From assembly GCA_018400755.1 (NCBI GenBank), contig JAGYLU010000003.1, positions 50,920-114,919 of the forward strand: a stretch of 64,000 bases of DNA, given 5' to 3'. Shown piece by piece: positions 46,206-55,573 of the stretch. The notes below the pieces were generated by a model. That model saw only the letters and a list, made by a program, of their open reading frames with translations, was not told the DNA's origin and ran no database searches. This DNA comes from Acholeplasmataceae bacterium (lineage in GTDB: Bacteria; Bacillota_I; Bacilli_A; Acholeplasmatales; Acholeplasmataceae). Position numbers and translations under genes: made by a program. How positions within the stretch are numbered: position 1 is the first letter of the stretch; every line of letters starts with the position of its first letter.

Positions 46206-47450
46206 ACATGCCGCTCTCAACTCAGAGCGGCTGCTTTTTTTGAATGAGAGATAAACACCACTCCCGCAAGCGTCAAGATGACTGCGGCCAGCACGAGGGT
46301 CGCTGGGACTTCTAAAAGCACACTCCGGTGGTCGCCATCAACGCCCCGAAAAAAGCCGTCCGATTGAGTCGACCTGGGCAAACGTTGACATCAAGGTGTC
46401 GCTTTTTCACCAGACTTGACTTCTTTTGGCGATGACGGTATTATAAAGCGGTTCTAAGCCTGCTCGAAACATCCGGTAGAAGACGATGCCCGACACCCCC
46501 ATGCTATGCCAGATATGATTTGACACCATGTGAACATGACGCATCCCAATGGACGTCAAGAGGGTAGAGCCCGCAGCAGATGCTGTAAAAGGTTTCCTTG
46601 ATGGATTCGGGAGTACTGCCGCTGATGGCAGTGACAAGATAAGAGAAAACCAGAAATACTGATTCGCAAGAGACCAATTTGATGATGACCGATACCCTTC
46701 CAGACTTTATTGACGTAATCGTCTAGGATCATATAGTGTCAAGGCGGTCAATCGATTCGCTGTGGAGTCCAGAAGGAAAGCGGCGAGCGCCATAAAGATC
46801 AACAGACGAGCACCCTGATGGCTTTGAACCCAGAGAACAGACTGCATCGGTGATGGGTACGATTTATCAGACCGTTATCTTTCTATGGCGATAACGCTAT
46901 AGAGCGCGCTCAAGAAGAAGATCATGACACCTGCCAACATGGCACTTCGATATGAGGTGTAAAACCCAATCAGAATGGCCGCGATCGTCGCGATCACCCC
47001 GAAGATTCGTGTGCGTTTGACCGCCTTGAGATAAGTTCTTTGAATCCCCTCGTTGGCGGTCTCGTCACTGACCCAGGCATCGAGCGCCCCACTGATGAAC
47101 GTATATCCAAACCCCCAGATGACTTGGGCGATCATCAGCCATAAGAATGACAAAGAGACCGCCTGGATAAAAAAACCAGCGGTCACGATGAAGAGTCCGG
47201 TCGAGACACTTATTTTCCGACCTTTACGGTCAGCGAAAACACCGGTCGGAATCTCAAAGAGAAGGACTGAGACTTCCAATGCCGTGCCCAAAAGGATCAG
47301 TTGATAAGGTTCGAGTTTCGCGGTCTCAATCCAGTAAAGCCCTTCCGCAAGCGTTGTCAACATAAACGCAAACGAGATCATGACCGATAATCTGATGTAG
47401 GTGGTTCTCGCATCCATGGTTTTGCCCAGTTCTTTCATGGTTTCTGACAT
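46206..47450 (-). pseudogene. MFS transporter, frameshifted after its first half
   Basis: The N-terminal half (46875-47450) is clean: 191 residues with six helices, FEIPTGVFADRKGRKISVS being the typical MFS loop 2-3 motif and AQVIWGFGYTFISGALDAW another. After IAIER the frame breaks, and C-terminal pieces LLIFMALAAFLLDSTANRLT, GVSGIVFYRMFRAGLEPLYN and LSTFAQVDSIGRLFSG continue in other frames. At least six indels are in the second half only. Substrate is unknown. The start is discussed under findings because the -10 box is only four bases from the ATG. Confidence 0.75.
46210..46241. terminator. Terminator between the guanylate kinase-like and MFS genes
   Basis: GCCGCTCT (46210-46217) pairs with AGAGCGGC (46224-46231), followed by T residues to 46241. 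It lies between convergent genes. Confidence 0.8.
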
Positions 47451-47454
47451 TTCG

Positions 47455-47494
47455 ATTATAGCACATAAGACATGTTCCCGAATGGTGGTATAAT
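47455..47494. promoter_or_regulatory. Divergent extended -10 promoters
   Basis: On the minus strand TGCTATAAT (47455-47463) serves the MFS gene; on the plus strand TGGTATAAT (47486-47494) serves the NUDIX gene. The two face away from each other, 22 bases apart. Confidence 0.6.
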
Positions 47495-47526
47495 TCTACT
47501 GAAAGAGATCTCAAGGAGGAAACGAC

Positions 47527-48096
47527 ATGCATTTGATTGAAGCCTATCAACCCCTTAATGAACAAGAAGCGCGTGATCAGGCCCTGATCCTTCAGTTTCT
47601 CAAACGTAACCCTGATGCCCTTGAGCGGACGAATCTGACCGCCCATCTGACCTCATCGGCGATCATCACTGAAAAGACAATGACCAAGGTGCTTTTTGCA
47701 TATCACCGGATTTATGATTCCTGGGCATGGGTCGGTGGACATAATGATGGTGATCCTGATTTCTTGGCGGTCGCAATCCGTGAAGCCTTGGAGGAAACAG
47801 GACTAGAGACGGTCACACCATACAAAGACGATATCTTCACCCTTGATGTCATCTACGTGCCCAATCATATCAAGCATGGTCAATATATCCCTGATCATCT
47901 GCACTTGAATGTCACATTCTTGTTGATTGCCGATGAGAATCATCCGCTTTCGATCAAGATTGATGAGAACACCGGCGTTCGTTGGTTTTTGATAGAGGAT
48001 GCGCTCAAAGCCTCATCCGAACCAAGAATGAAACCAGTCTATCAGAAGGCATTCGATCAGATCAGACGAATCAGGACCCAGACCAAAGACCTATGA
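47527..48096 (+). CDS. NUDIX hydrolase
   Basis: NUDIX enzymes hydrolyse nucleoside diphosphates linked to another moiety. The 189-residue protein has the box GGHNDGDPDFLAVAIREALEETGLE near residues 79-103 (core REALEETG), where the first glutamate is replaced, as in the GGH(A/N)DGD subgroup. The flanking SWAWVGG and later HLNVTFLLI match this group. AAGGAGG precedes the start. Substrate is unknown. It is followed by an MFS gene 46 bases on. Confidence 0.88.
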   Translation: MHLIEAYQPLNEQEARDQALILQFLKRNPDALERTNLTAHLTSSAIITEKTMTKVLFAYHRIYDSWAWVGGHNDGDPDFLAVAIREALEETGLETVTPYKDDIFTLDVIYVPNHIKHGQYIPDHLHLNVTFLLIADENHPLSIKIDENTGVRWFLIEDALKASSEPRMKPVYQKAFDQIRRIRTQTKDL

Positions 48097-48142
48097 CAAA
48101 GATCATTGACATCATGCATACTTGAACAACGAGGACCAACCT

Positions 48143-49360
48143 ATGACAAAACAAGTCATCACCGTCATCATTTTCTTTCTGATTCAAGGCATTTTTCATA
48201 ACATCGGACATCCCGTCACGCCGGCATTCGTCAGAAGCCTAGAGATTCCAGATGTCATGTTTGGTGTCTTTTTCGCGACCATGAGTCTTGGGCTCATGAT
48301 CGGTGGCCCAATATGGGGTGTTTTAGGTGATCGGTCGGGTAAACGCACGTTTGTCGTCTTGGGTATTTTGATCTATAGTCTCGGTCAATTAGGCTTTGGA
48401 TATGCTGGTTCAACAGTCCTGATGGTGTTCTTCAGATTCATGAGTGGTTTTGGTGCCGCGGCACCCCTGACCCTTTTGACGGCACATGTGATCGAGCATT
48501 CAACCCCACAGACCCGGGCCAGACATCTTGCCTTGATGGCCGGGGCTTTGACCGCCGGGGCATCACTAGGCTACGGGCTCGGAGGATTCCTTTCGACCAA
48601 TACCGACATGCAAGCGTTGTTCAAAACGACGTCGCTACCTGTGATTTTCCTGATCCAATCGATTTTGAATGCCCTCTATGCGGGCATCGTTCTTGTCTTT
48701 CTCGAGGCTGAGACCAAAAACCCAAACCACGCTGATCGACCTTCGTTTTTGACCAATCTCAAGAACGCATCATTGATCAGGCCCTCCTTGTTGTTGTTTC
48801 TGGTGTCGCTTGCATTGATGACGATTGGCGCAATCAATGTCTCTAAGTACCTTGATGTTTTCATTGATGAGCTCGGTTACTCCCCTCAGGATCTCGGCAC
48901 ATTCGTGATGGTGACCGGATTCGTCTCCATTCTTGCAAGTGTCTTCATTGTTCCCTTTTTTGCGAAACTTAAAAGACAACGTGTTGCCATTGCGGTGATC
49001 CAGGCACTCAGTGCGATCGTCATTTTCTATGTCTTCAGAGCGTCTGATTTCATGCTGGCTGCCTATACAGTGTTTATGGCATATGTGATTCTTAAAACGG
49101 TTTATCAGCCTCTAGAACAAAACCATATCGCGTCGTTTTCCGAAGAGGGAAAGTACGCGACCACCATGGGTGTGCGCCAATCATTTGTCTCTATCGGGAT
49201 GGTGATCGGACCGCTCTCCGGGGGATTTCTCTATGAGATCAGACCACGATTGGTCTTCGATGTCAGTGCGTTGATGTTTCTTTTGGGCATTGTCTTCATC
49301 GTTTTCTCCTATCGTCTTCATCGCAAAGAAGAAAAGGCTAAATTTGGCTTGGAGATGTGA
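48143..49360 (+). CDS. MFS transporter
   Basis: The 405-residue protein has twelve hydrophobic helices with the loop 2-3 motif GVLGDRSGKRTFVVLG near residue 66 and LLTAHVIEHSTPQTRARHLAL in the central loop. It belongs to the drug/sugar-type exporters by general pattern, substrate unknown. The start at 48143 has GAGG ten bases upstream; the in-frame TTG at 48122 has none. Unlike the MFS remnants at 36.4 and 46.2 kb it is intact. Confidence 0.9.
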   Translation: MTKQVITVIIFFLIQGIFHNIGHPVTPAFVRSLEIPDVMFGVFFATMSLGLMIGGPIWGVLGDRSGKRTFVVLGILIYSLGQLGFGYAGSTVLMVFFRFMSGFGAAAPLTLLTAHVIEHSTPQTRARHLALMAGALTAGASLGYGLGGFLSTNTDMQALFKTTSLPVIFLIQSILNALYAGIVLVFLEAETKNPNHADRPSFLTNLKNASLIRPSLLLFLVSLALMTIGAINVSKYLDVFIDELGYSPQDLGTFVMVTGFVSILASVFIVPFFAKLKRQRVAIAVIQALSAIVIFYVFRASDFMLAAYTVFMAYVILKTVYQPLEQNHIASFSEEGKYATTMGVRQSFVSIGMVIGPLSGGFLYEIRPRLVFDVSALMFLLGIVFIVFSYRLHRKEEKAKFGLEM

Positions 49361-49377
49361 TTTTTGTGATGTCAAAG

Positions 49378-49386
49378 TGGTATAAT
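49378..49386 (+). promoter_or_regulatory. Extended -10 of the DUF4349 gene
   Basis: TGGTATAAT ends at 49386, 29 bases before the start codon at 49416. Confidence 0.6.
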
Positions 49387-49415
49387 AAAGCCATGAAAAC
49401 GGAGGATTGATCAAC

Positions 49416-50255
49416 ATGATGAAACGGATACTTGGCGTTTTTCTAATGATGACCTTGATCGTTGGTCTTTTTGCATGTAGCGCAAACGACAAGGCGATGT
49501 TTGGTGACGATGCGGATGAGGGAACTGTTGGTCTCCAGAATGAGACTGTTCCTGAGCGGAAGATCATCTATACGGTGGAGGGCACACTTTATGTTGCAGA
49601 TCTTGATGAGGCCCAAGAGATCTTGACTGGTCTTCTAGAAGCCGATGAATGGATCGACCAAGAAGTGTTTTCTGAGACATCGCTATCATTGAGACTGAGA
49701 ATCAAAAGTGATCGGTTGGATCAGTTTATGGACCAGATTGATACCCATTATGATTTGACTTATCTCACCAAGACAGCAACCGATATCTCACTTGATTACC
49801 AGGATGTCTCAGCACGAATTGATGCCTTGGAAGCAGAACAGGCCCGGCTTCTTGAACTTTATGATGGCGCGTCGCTTTCGGATATGATCCAGATTGGCGA
49901 CCGCTTGACAGACCTTGATCTTGAACTATCATCACTGAGAGGCGAACTGAATCTCTTTGACAGCCTGTCTGATTATAGTACAGTCACCTTGTCCGTCAGA
50001 CAAAGCCATACCCCTGAGAGTGTCGGTTTTATCCGGGCGGTCGCCGATGGATTCATGAACGGCCTAGACTTTGTCATCAGTTTCGCCAGAGGGTTTGTCA
50101 TCGTCCTTGCAACCTTGGTTCCGGTATCTTTGGTTGGTGCCCCACTGGTCTATGTCGGATACAGGATTGTGAAACGGATGGACAATAAGAAACATGATGG
50201 AAAGCAAGAAACGACCCTTTCAAACGATAAAGAATCCAAACAAGACAAAAAGTGA
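49416..50255 (+). CDS. DUF4349 lipoprotein
   Basis: The 279-residue protein has a signal peptide with a lipobox (VGLFAC, cysteine near residue 22), an extracytosolic domain with SLRLRIKSDRLDQFMDQI, and a coiled segment (DYQDVSARIDALEAEQARL with following LLELYDGA) typical of DUF4349. One transmembrane helix lies near residues 218-245, and a charged tail ends the protein. The function is unknown; it is anchored at the outer face of the membrane. GGAGG at 49401 sets the ATG at 49416. Confidence 0.88.
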   Translation: MMKRILGVFLMMTLIVGLFACSANDKAMFGDDADEGTVGLQNETVPERKIIYTVEGTLYVADLDEAQEILTGLLEADEWIDQEVFSETSLSLRLRIKSDRLDQFMDQIDTHYDLTYLTKTATDISLDYQDVSARIDALEAEQARLLELYDGASLSDMIQIGDRLTDLDLELSSLRGELNLFDSLSDYSTVTLSVRQSHTPESVGFIRAVADGFMNGLDFVISFARGFVIVLATLVPVSLVGAPLVYVGYRIVKRMDNKKHDGKQETTLSNDKESKQDKK

Positions 50256-50307
50256 CACATGATTGACGTTTTATTGAAATTTATGGTTGTTCCACAGCCC
50301 TTTGACA

Positions 50308-50316
50308 TGCTATAAT
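50308..50316 (+). promoter_or_regulatory. Extended -10 of the small membrane protein gene
   Basis: TGCTATAAT lies 25 bases before the ATG at 50342, inside the intergenic space after the DUF4349 gene. Confidence 0.6.
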
Positions 50317-50341
50317 GTTGAGGATTGATGTGGAGGGACTT

Positions 50342-50734
50342 ATGAAAACAACGCTTAAGATTTTTGGGTTTATATGGATGCTTGGCGCACTTGCGATGGT
50401 GATCACCATCACCTCCAACGGGTATGAGATGGATATGATTCGCTTCATGTTGTTGGTCAATCTGAGTTTGGTCTTCATGATTTTCAAATTGTTCTTTCGG
50501 CGCCGGAAAGCCACCGTGGTGATCTCTCTTGTTGAAATCGGTGTCTTGGGATACTTCTTGAAAACCTTCATGGACGGCACCCCAATCTTTCTTGAACCGA
50601 CCTGCGAGCTTTATCATCAGGTCTTCATCGTCATGATCATCTTGTCGATGGCGACAGCATTGTTCTTGACCATCGTTTCTCTTGTCACCAAGGACAAGAA
50701 GAAGACTAAAATATTCAGTCATGGCTTATATTGA
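50342..50734 (+). CDS. Small four-helix membrane protein, unknown family
   Basis: The 130-residue protein has four hydrophobic helices (about residues 5-25, 31-52, 57-76, 95-120) and little else: a basic turn FFRRRKAT and a lysine-rich tail KDKKKTK. I recognise no family. GGAGG five bases before the ATG decides the start. It has its own promoter and terminator, so it is a monocistronic unit. Confidence 0.7.
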   Translation: MKTTLKIFGFIWMLGALAMVITITSNGYEMDMIRFMLLVNLSLVFMIFKLFFRRRKATVVISLVEIGVLGYFLKTFMDGTPIFLEPTCELYHQVFIVMIILSMATALFLTIVSLVTKDKKKTKIFSHGLY

Positions 50735-50741
50735 ACCAATT

Positions 50742-50785
50742 GACCGCTTTCCTCGACCCTGAGGGAAGCGGTTATGTTTTTTTTT
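50742..50785 (+). terminator. Terminator after the small membrane protein
   Basis: GACCGCTTTCCTC (50742-50754) pairs with GAGGGAAGCGGTT (50761-50773) with one mismatch, followed by nine T. Confidence 0.88.
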
Positions 50786-50799
50786 ACAAACGCATCAGG

Positions 50800-50805
50800 T
50801 ATAAT
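50800..50805 (+). promoter_or_regulatory. -10 box of the opu-type operon
   Basis: TATAAT at 50800-50805 lies 46 bases before the permease start; no TG extension and no clear -35 are present. Confidence 0.5.
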
Positions 50806-50851
50806 GATGCCGTACCAACTAAAGTCCAGCAAAGATTGAAAAGAGGTCAAC

Positions 50852-51517
50852 ATGACATTTCTTAAAGACGTCTTCATGCTCTACGTCGACCGTTTCGGAT
50901 ATTTCTACGAGCGATTCATTGAGCATCTGTATCTGACATCGGTTGCAATCATCTTTATCATGGTGATCGGAATCACATCAGGGATTCTGATGACTTACAA
51001 TCGTCGCTTCGCCCAGTTCATGCTCTCGCTCACCGGCTTTCTCTACACCATTCCGTCGATCGCCATCTTTGGGATCCTCATTCCGATCACCGGAATCGGT
51101 GGCACAAGCGCGATCATTGCGTTGTCCATCTATGGGGTGTTGCCGCTGATCAGAAACACGTATGTGGGCATCATGGAAGTCGATGAGAACATTCTTGAAG
51201 CCGCTGTCGGTATGGGAAGCACAACACGTCAGGTCCTTTTCAGAATCAAACTGCCCTTGGCATCACCGGTCATCCTTGCTGGTTTTAGGACGACCGTAAC
51301 CATGACCATCGCCCTTGGCACCATCGCCGGTCTGATCGGGGCCGGAGGACTAGGACGGGCCATCTGGAGTGGAATCGCCCTTTATCACCTTGAACTCACC
51401 ATCGCCGCAAGTCTGCTGATCGCCTTCTTCGCGGTTTCGGCAGACCAATTGCTCAATCTTGCTGAAAAAGCCATCAGGCACAAAATCTTCGGAAAAAAAG
51501 AGAGGAACCACACATGA
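50852..51517 (+). CDS. Compatible-solute ABC transporter permease (OpuB/OpuC type)
   Basis: The 221-residue permease has five to six helices and the BPD_transp_1 ATPase-coupling loop EAAVGMGSTTRQVLFRIKLPLA near residues 113-134. Other landmarks are FLYTIPSIAIFGIL and GLIGAGGLGRAIWSGI. Such permeases import glycine betaine, choline or carnitine for osmoprotection. Only one permease gene is present, as in transporters whose permease homodimerises. An AGAGG site precedes the ATG. The stop overlaps the binding-protein gene by four bases. Confidence 0.9.
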   Translation: MTFLKDVFMLYVDRFGYFYERFIEHLYLTSVAIIFIMVIGITSGILMTYNRRFAQFMLSLTGFLYTIPSIAIFGILIPITGIGGTSAIIALSIYGVLPLIRNTYVGIMEVDENILEAAVGMGSTTRQVLFRIKLPLASPVILAGFRTTVTMTIALGTIAGLIGAGGLGRAIWSGIALYHLELTIAASLLIAFFAVSADQLLNLAEKAIRHKIFGKKERNHT

Positions 51518-52410
51518 GAAAAAGATCTATGGGATTACTCATTCTCACCCTTTTGGTAGGCATCTCACTGATGCTTTCGAGCTGTCAGGACGAGGCTGAT
51601 ATCGTTCTTGCCAGCAAACCGATGACAGAACAGTACATCATCGCTGAAATGCTGATCATGTTGATTGAAGATCGGACCGATCTCACCGTTGACCACCGTC
51701 AGGGCATTGGTGGCGGAACCGCCAATATCCATCCCGGTATGGTGTCTGGTGAGATTGATATGTATCCCGAATATACCGGAACCGGATGGATGATTGTCTT
51801 GAAGGAAGACTTCATCGGCGATCCCGATCTCTTATACCAATCGGTCAAAGCCGGTTATGAGGAAACTTATGACATCGCTTGGCTTGACCTTTATGGATTC
51901 AATAACACCTTTGGACTCGCGGTCCCGGAAGCGCTCGCCAATGAGCTTGGTCTAGAGACCTATTCTGATCTTTTGGACCATGATCAGGACCTTGTGTTTG
52001 GATCGAATTCCGATTTCTTCGGCCGTGAGGACGGTTATCCGGGTTTGCAGACAACCTATGGTCTTGACTTTGGCGAAACTCTCGAGTTTGGCGATATCGG
52101 CCTTAAGTATCTGGCCATCGGCAATGATGAGGTCGATGTCATCAACGTCTTTTCGACCGACGGTCGTCTCGAGGAGTTCAACCTTGTGGTCCTCGAGGAT
52201 GATCTCAATTTCTTCCCATCCTATTACGCGACCACTTTGGTCAGAAATGAGATTCTTGAAACGTATCCGGAACTTGAAGCCGTGCTGAATCTCCTTGCCG
52301 GACAGATCTCAAACGAAGATATGATCAGGATGAATTACTTGGTTGAAATCGAGAAAGCAGATCCCAAGCAGGTCGCTTTGGATTTCCTTGAAGCCAAAGG
52401 ACTGATCTGA
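51514..52410 (+). CDS. Compatible-solute binding lipoprotein (OpuBC/OpuCC type)
   Basis: The 298-residue protein has a lipoprotein signal with lipobox LSSC (cysteine near residue 24). The mature part starts ADIVLASKPMTEQYIIAEML and has the ligand-domain signatures GIGGGTANIHPGM and DMYPEYTGTGWMI. These OpuAC-family proteins hold quaternary ammonium compounds in an aromatic cage and hand them to the permease. The start overlaps the permease stop. The exact substrate cannot be told from the sequence. Confidence 0.9.
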   Translation: MRKRSMGLLILTLLVGISLMLSSCQDEADIVLASKPMTEQYIIAEMLIMLIEDRTDLTVDHRQGIGGGTANIHPGMVSGEIDMYPEYTGTGWMIVLKEDFIGDPDLLYQSVKAGYEETYDIAWLDLYGFNNTFGLAVPEALANELGLETYSDLLDHDQDLVFGSNSDFFGREDGYPGLQTTYGLDFGETLEFGDIGLKYLAIGNDEVDVINVFSTDGRLEEFNLVVLEDDLNFFPSYYATTLVRNEILETYPELEAVLNLLAGQISNEDMIRMNYLVEIEKADPKQVALDFLEAKGLI

Positions 52411-52414
52411 CCTT

Positions 52415-53236
52415 ATGGAAGTCATCAAAGTTGATCATCTCTACAAGGCCTATAGCAAAGATAACAGTGTCTTGAAAGACGTGAGCTTCACCGTCAATGA
52501 GGGTGAGTTCATCGTTCTTTTGGGTGCTTCAGGATGCGGCAAGACCACCATGCTCAAGATGATCAACAAACTCATCCCGGTCTCTTCCGGACGCATCTAT
52601 GTCGAAGGAAAACTGCTCTCAGACTGGGATACGATCGAGCTCAGACGGGCGATCGGATACGTCATCCAGCATATCGGTCTCTTTCCACATATGACCATTG
52701 AGAAGAATCTCACCTATGTCCTTTCCATCAAGGGATGTACCAAAGAAATGTGCCATGCCCGCGCCCTTGATCTCGTGTCTTTGGTCGGTCTTGAAGAAAA
52801 AGAACTGAAGAAATATCCAAGGCAACTCTCCGGTGGCCAAGCCCAGCGGATCGGGGTGGCCAGGGCATTGGCCGCCGATCCGGATATCATCTTGATGGAT
52901 GAACCGTTTGGGGCGGTCGATGAGATCACCAGACGCTATTTGCAGGATGAGATGAAGACGATTCACCGGAAACTGAGGAAAACGATCATGTTTGTCACCC
53001 ACGACATCGAAGAAGCCCTCCGTTTGGCTGATCGGATCATTTTGTTCAATGATGGCCAGATCGAACAGATCGGAACGCCTGATGAGATGATTTTCCATCC
53101 CAAGACCACTTATGTCAAAGATTTCTTTGGTCTCAAAGGGTTCAAGGCCAGTTTGCCCGAAGCCAAACTCCAAGCGCTCTACGAGGATGTTCTCTTGGGA
53201 AACAAGCATCTTTTAGATGCCTTGGACCGTTTGTGA
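52415..53236 (+). CDS. Compatible-solute ABC transporter ATP-binding protein
   Basis: The 273-residue ATPase has Walker A LLGASGCGKTT near residue 37, signature QLSGGQAQRIGVARAL near 139, Walker B IILMDEPFGAVDE and the switch histidine in VTHDIEEA. It lacks the tandem CBS domains used for ionic-strength sensing in OpuA-type ATPases, as in the OpuB/OpuC branch. It starts five bases after the binding-protein gene. Its last 34 codons are part of the segment duplicated beyond the IS1634-family element. A terminator follows at 53247. Confidence 0.93.
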   Translation: MEVIKVDHLYKAYSKDNSVLKDVSFTVNEGEFIVLLGASGCGKTTMLKMINKLIPVSSGRIYVEGKLLSDWDTIELRRAIGYVIQHIGLFPHMTIEKNLTYVLSIKGCTKEMCHARALDLVSLVGLEEKELKKYPRQLSGGQAQRIGVARALAADPDIILMDEPFGAVDEITRRYLQDEMKTIHRKLRKTIMFVTHDIEEALRLADRIILFNDGQIEQIGTPDEMIFHPKTTYVKDFFGLKGFKASLPEAKLQALYEDVLLGNKHLLDALDRL

Positions 53237-53246
53237 GTCATGATCG

Positions 53247-53275
53247 AACGCACCATCTTCTTCGGTGCGTTTTTC
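53247..53275 (+). terminator. Terminator after the ABC operon
   Basis: AACGCACC (53247-53254) pairs with GGTGCGTT (53264-53271), followed by T. A damaged copy exists at about 55403-55427. Confidence 0.88.
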
Positions 53276-53333
53276 TTTTGGCCAAACAATGCACGTTTTA
53301 TCAAAAATGGCACTGACTTTTGAACTTTCAATA

Positions 53334-53364
53334 TGTTATAATCAGGATATGGAAAGCGTTTACA
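53334..53364 (+). promoter_or_regulatory. Promoter with cre-like site, left (orphaned) copy
   Basis: TGTTATAAT (53334-53342) is followed by GGAAAGCGTTTACA (53351-53364), which matches the CcpA-site consensus TGWAARCGYTWNCW at 13 of 14 positions. In this copy the promoter now points into the IS element. Confidence 0.5.
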
Positions 53365-53406
53365 AGCTTTTTCCGATCACTGCGCCCAACGGGACGTTTT
53401 TTTAAT

Positions 53407-55290
53407 CCCGGACTGCCCCAAAAAATGTAGTATAATGACGATATCTCTCTTGATATAGTGTGAATAGTGATATAATATAGATGAGGGGTGGTGGTCATCA
53501 TGTTCATCAAAAAAAGAGGTCAAAAAAAAGCCAAAGTGGTACAAAACATACATTCGTATCGTTGAATCCCCACCGTGCTGGACGGCCAAAACAAGCATCG
53601 GGCAATCAAGAGCTGCGGGCGTTAGAGGACCAAGGCGCATCCGGAACTGTTCCTAAAAGTAGTTTGAAGAAGATCTGAGATCTCTCGATCAATACAAGGG
53701 TCAGGACATGACCCTCACCGTGCCAAGGACAATCGGCTTGAATGCCGTCAATAACGTTTCATACAACTATGGTTACACATATCTGAACGTATTTGACTAT
53801 CTTGTGACAGCTTTTTGGATACCTACTTCAGCAGGAGTCTCCCCACCAAGAACGTTACGTATTGAGTTCAATTTTCAAGCTTTGGTTTTCGAGCGCAATT
53901 CTCGCCCCCGACAGCAAGCGGCGAACATGCAAAGAATCACCCTTACTACGAGAAACATCACTTCGATTGATGATTTGTCTACTGAAGCTCTGGGATCTTC
54001 TTGAACCTGTCTATAAGGACTTGCGTCCATATGCGAAAGAAGATCGATGGCTTAACCGGAGGTGCGCGCCGGGCTTGATCATTTTGTATTATGATGTCAA
54101 TGAATTATTATTGCGACATCGACCTCAACGACCCTTGGATGGATTAAGGAAATGGTATCCCGTGCTGAACACCGCCTCGATCCGCATCATCGGTCTGGGG
54201 TTTTTTTATGGATTCATCCGGATTACCCTTTTGGCGTTTCGTATCTTTCCCGGAAACACCGCCGAAAGCAAACATCGATCCCGGGTATTCAGGAAGTCAA
54301 GAGACAAAACAATAAGAAACGCATTCATGCGTAGCGGACAAAGGGTTGAACACACAACAAAACATCACCGAACTCATCTTGAACCAAGACGGATACCTCT
54401 TCTCACAAACACTCAGGGGGCCCAAAGGCATGAGCTCCATGATTCCCTGCTGGACAAGATGGTTGGGTCAAAAAAGACCATTTATCAGGCGCACATCTCA
54501 CAAAATACAAGATTACTGGTATTCCAGACGATCAACATCTCAAAGACGCATGGTGAGACATTCAGCATGAACAGAAGGTTCTCTATTGGAATAAAGATGA
54601 ATTCGACATGCAGAAAAAACGTGACAAATGGCAATATGGCACAAAAAAGTGTTAGCGAACAATGCCTACCGCGGTTGAACATGGCTTCACTAGCCATCAA
54701 GAAAACAACCCAAGGTAAAGAAGTCTATCCATCAACCAGAACTCATCGATAAAGAAGCTCGATTTGATGGTATTACTGTTTGCGACCTCGACTGACTTCG
54801 ATCATCAAGAGACAAGAAGACCTACGCAAATCTTTGGGAAATCGAGGATACTTTCAGAGTAACCAAGACCGATTTGGAATTCAGACCAATCCATCACTAT
54901 AAACACGAACATATCATCTCGCATTTTCTGGATTTGCTTTCACGGTGCCATCATCCTCAGACTGTTTCAACACAAGCTGAAAAAACAAGGGATCCATCTG
55001 TCAGCTGAGCGTATTGTCAATGTCCTAAACCGGATGAACGTTGAAAGATAACAAAGAATATCACCATCTCGCACGCCGTTTCAGGTGCTCAAGCTTACTG
55101 GCAAATATTAAACAAAAGATCAAGAGTTAATACACCAACACCTCGACATCTCGAAGATACTTATCGAAAAGGATTTGGAAGCTTATTTATCTGGCCTTCG
55201 ATGTGAAAATGGATGATGCTGAGTCAAAGGAAAATTCAACGATGATTCAAGACAAATCAAGTTTCACACTACATCTGGGTGCAAGTCGGG
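53407..55290 (+). mobile_element. IS1634 family insertion sequence
   Basis: The element is about 1.88 kb. Its left end CCCGGACTGCCCC...ATGTAGT matches the reverse complement of its right end (CCCGACTTGCACCC...ATGTAGT, read from 55290 backwards). One transposase gene fills it. The two 270 bp flanking repeats agree with the known habit of IS1634 to make very long, variable target duplications. Confidence 0.8.
53500..55140 (+). pseudogene. IS1634 family transposase, frameshifted
   Basis: The start MFIKKRGQKK (GAGGGGTGGTG site) fits the family. Later pieces in all frames read YKGQDMTLTVPRTIGLN, WDLLEPVYKDLRPYAKEDR, GLTDG-like and VSLFPGNTAESK, AVADKGLNTQQNI, then IEDTFRVTKTDLE-like sequence and LRPIHHYKHEHIISHF, the YREK-type DDE catalytic end. 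More than ten indels break about 550 codons. They may be sequence errors; the element could be active. Confidence 0.75.
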
Positions 55291-55558
55291 TCAAAGGGTT
55301 CAAGGCCAGTTTGCCCGAAGCCAAACTCCAAGTTACTCTACGAGGATGTTCTTTGGGAACAAGCATCTTTTAGATGCCTTGACCGTTTAGAGTCATTTAT
55401 CAGAACGCACCATCTTCTTCGGCGTTTTTCTTTGGCCAAACAATGCACGTTTTATCAAAAATGGCACTGACTTTTGAACTTTCAATATGTTATAATCAGG
55501 ATATGGAAAGCGTTTACAAGCTTTTTCCATCACTGCGCCCAACGTAATGCTTTTTAAT
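55291..55558. repeat. Right copy of the long direct repeat flanking the IS1634-family element
   Basis: This copy matches 53133-53406 but has about ten small changes, mostly deletions in short homopolymers (for example GGGAAAC to GGGAAC, TTGGAC to TTGAC). It supplies the promoter for the DUF1015 gene. Confidence 0.92.
55488..55518 (+). promoter_or_regulatory. Promoter with cre-like site of the DUF1015-serC-serA operon
   Basis: TGTTATAAT (55488-55496) is followed by GGAAAGCGTTTACA (55505-55518), one mismatch from the CcpA-site consensus and placed at about the transcription start, a repressing position. The regulator is inference. Confidence 0.5.
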
Positions 55559-55573
55559 CCCGACTGCCAGAAA

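Larger units (their letters stand above)
53133..53406. repeat. Left copy of the long direct repeat flanking the IS1634-family element
   Basis: The segment runs from TCAAAGGG in the ATPase gene to TTTTAAT before the left end of the IS (274 bases) and recurs at 55291-55558. It includes the gene end, its terminator and a promoter with TGTTATAAT. Confidence 0.92.

Noticed and set aside
53862..54752. A 296-codon open frame in the middle of the IS1634-family element
   Set aside because: Its translation is basic and low in structure for most of its length, while the true transposase motifs alternate between this and the other frames; it is open by chance between indels.
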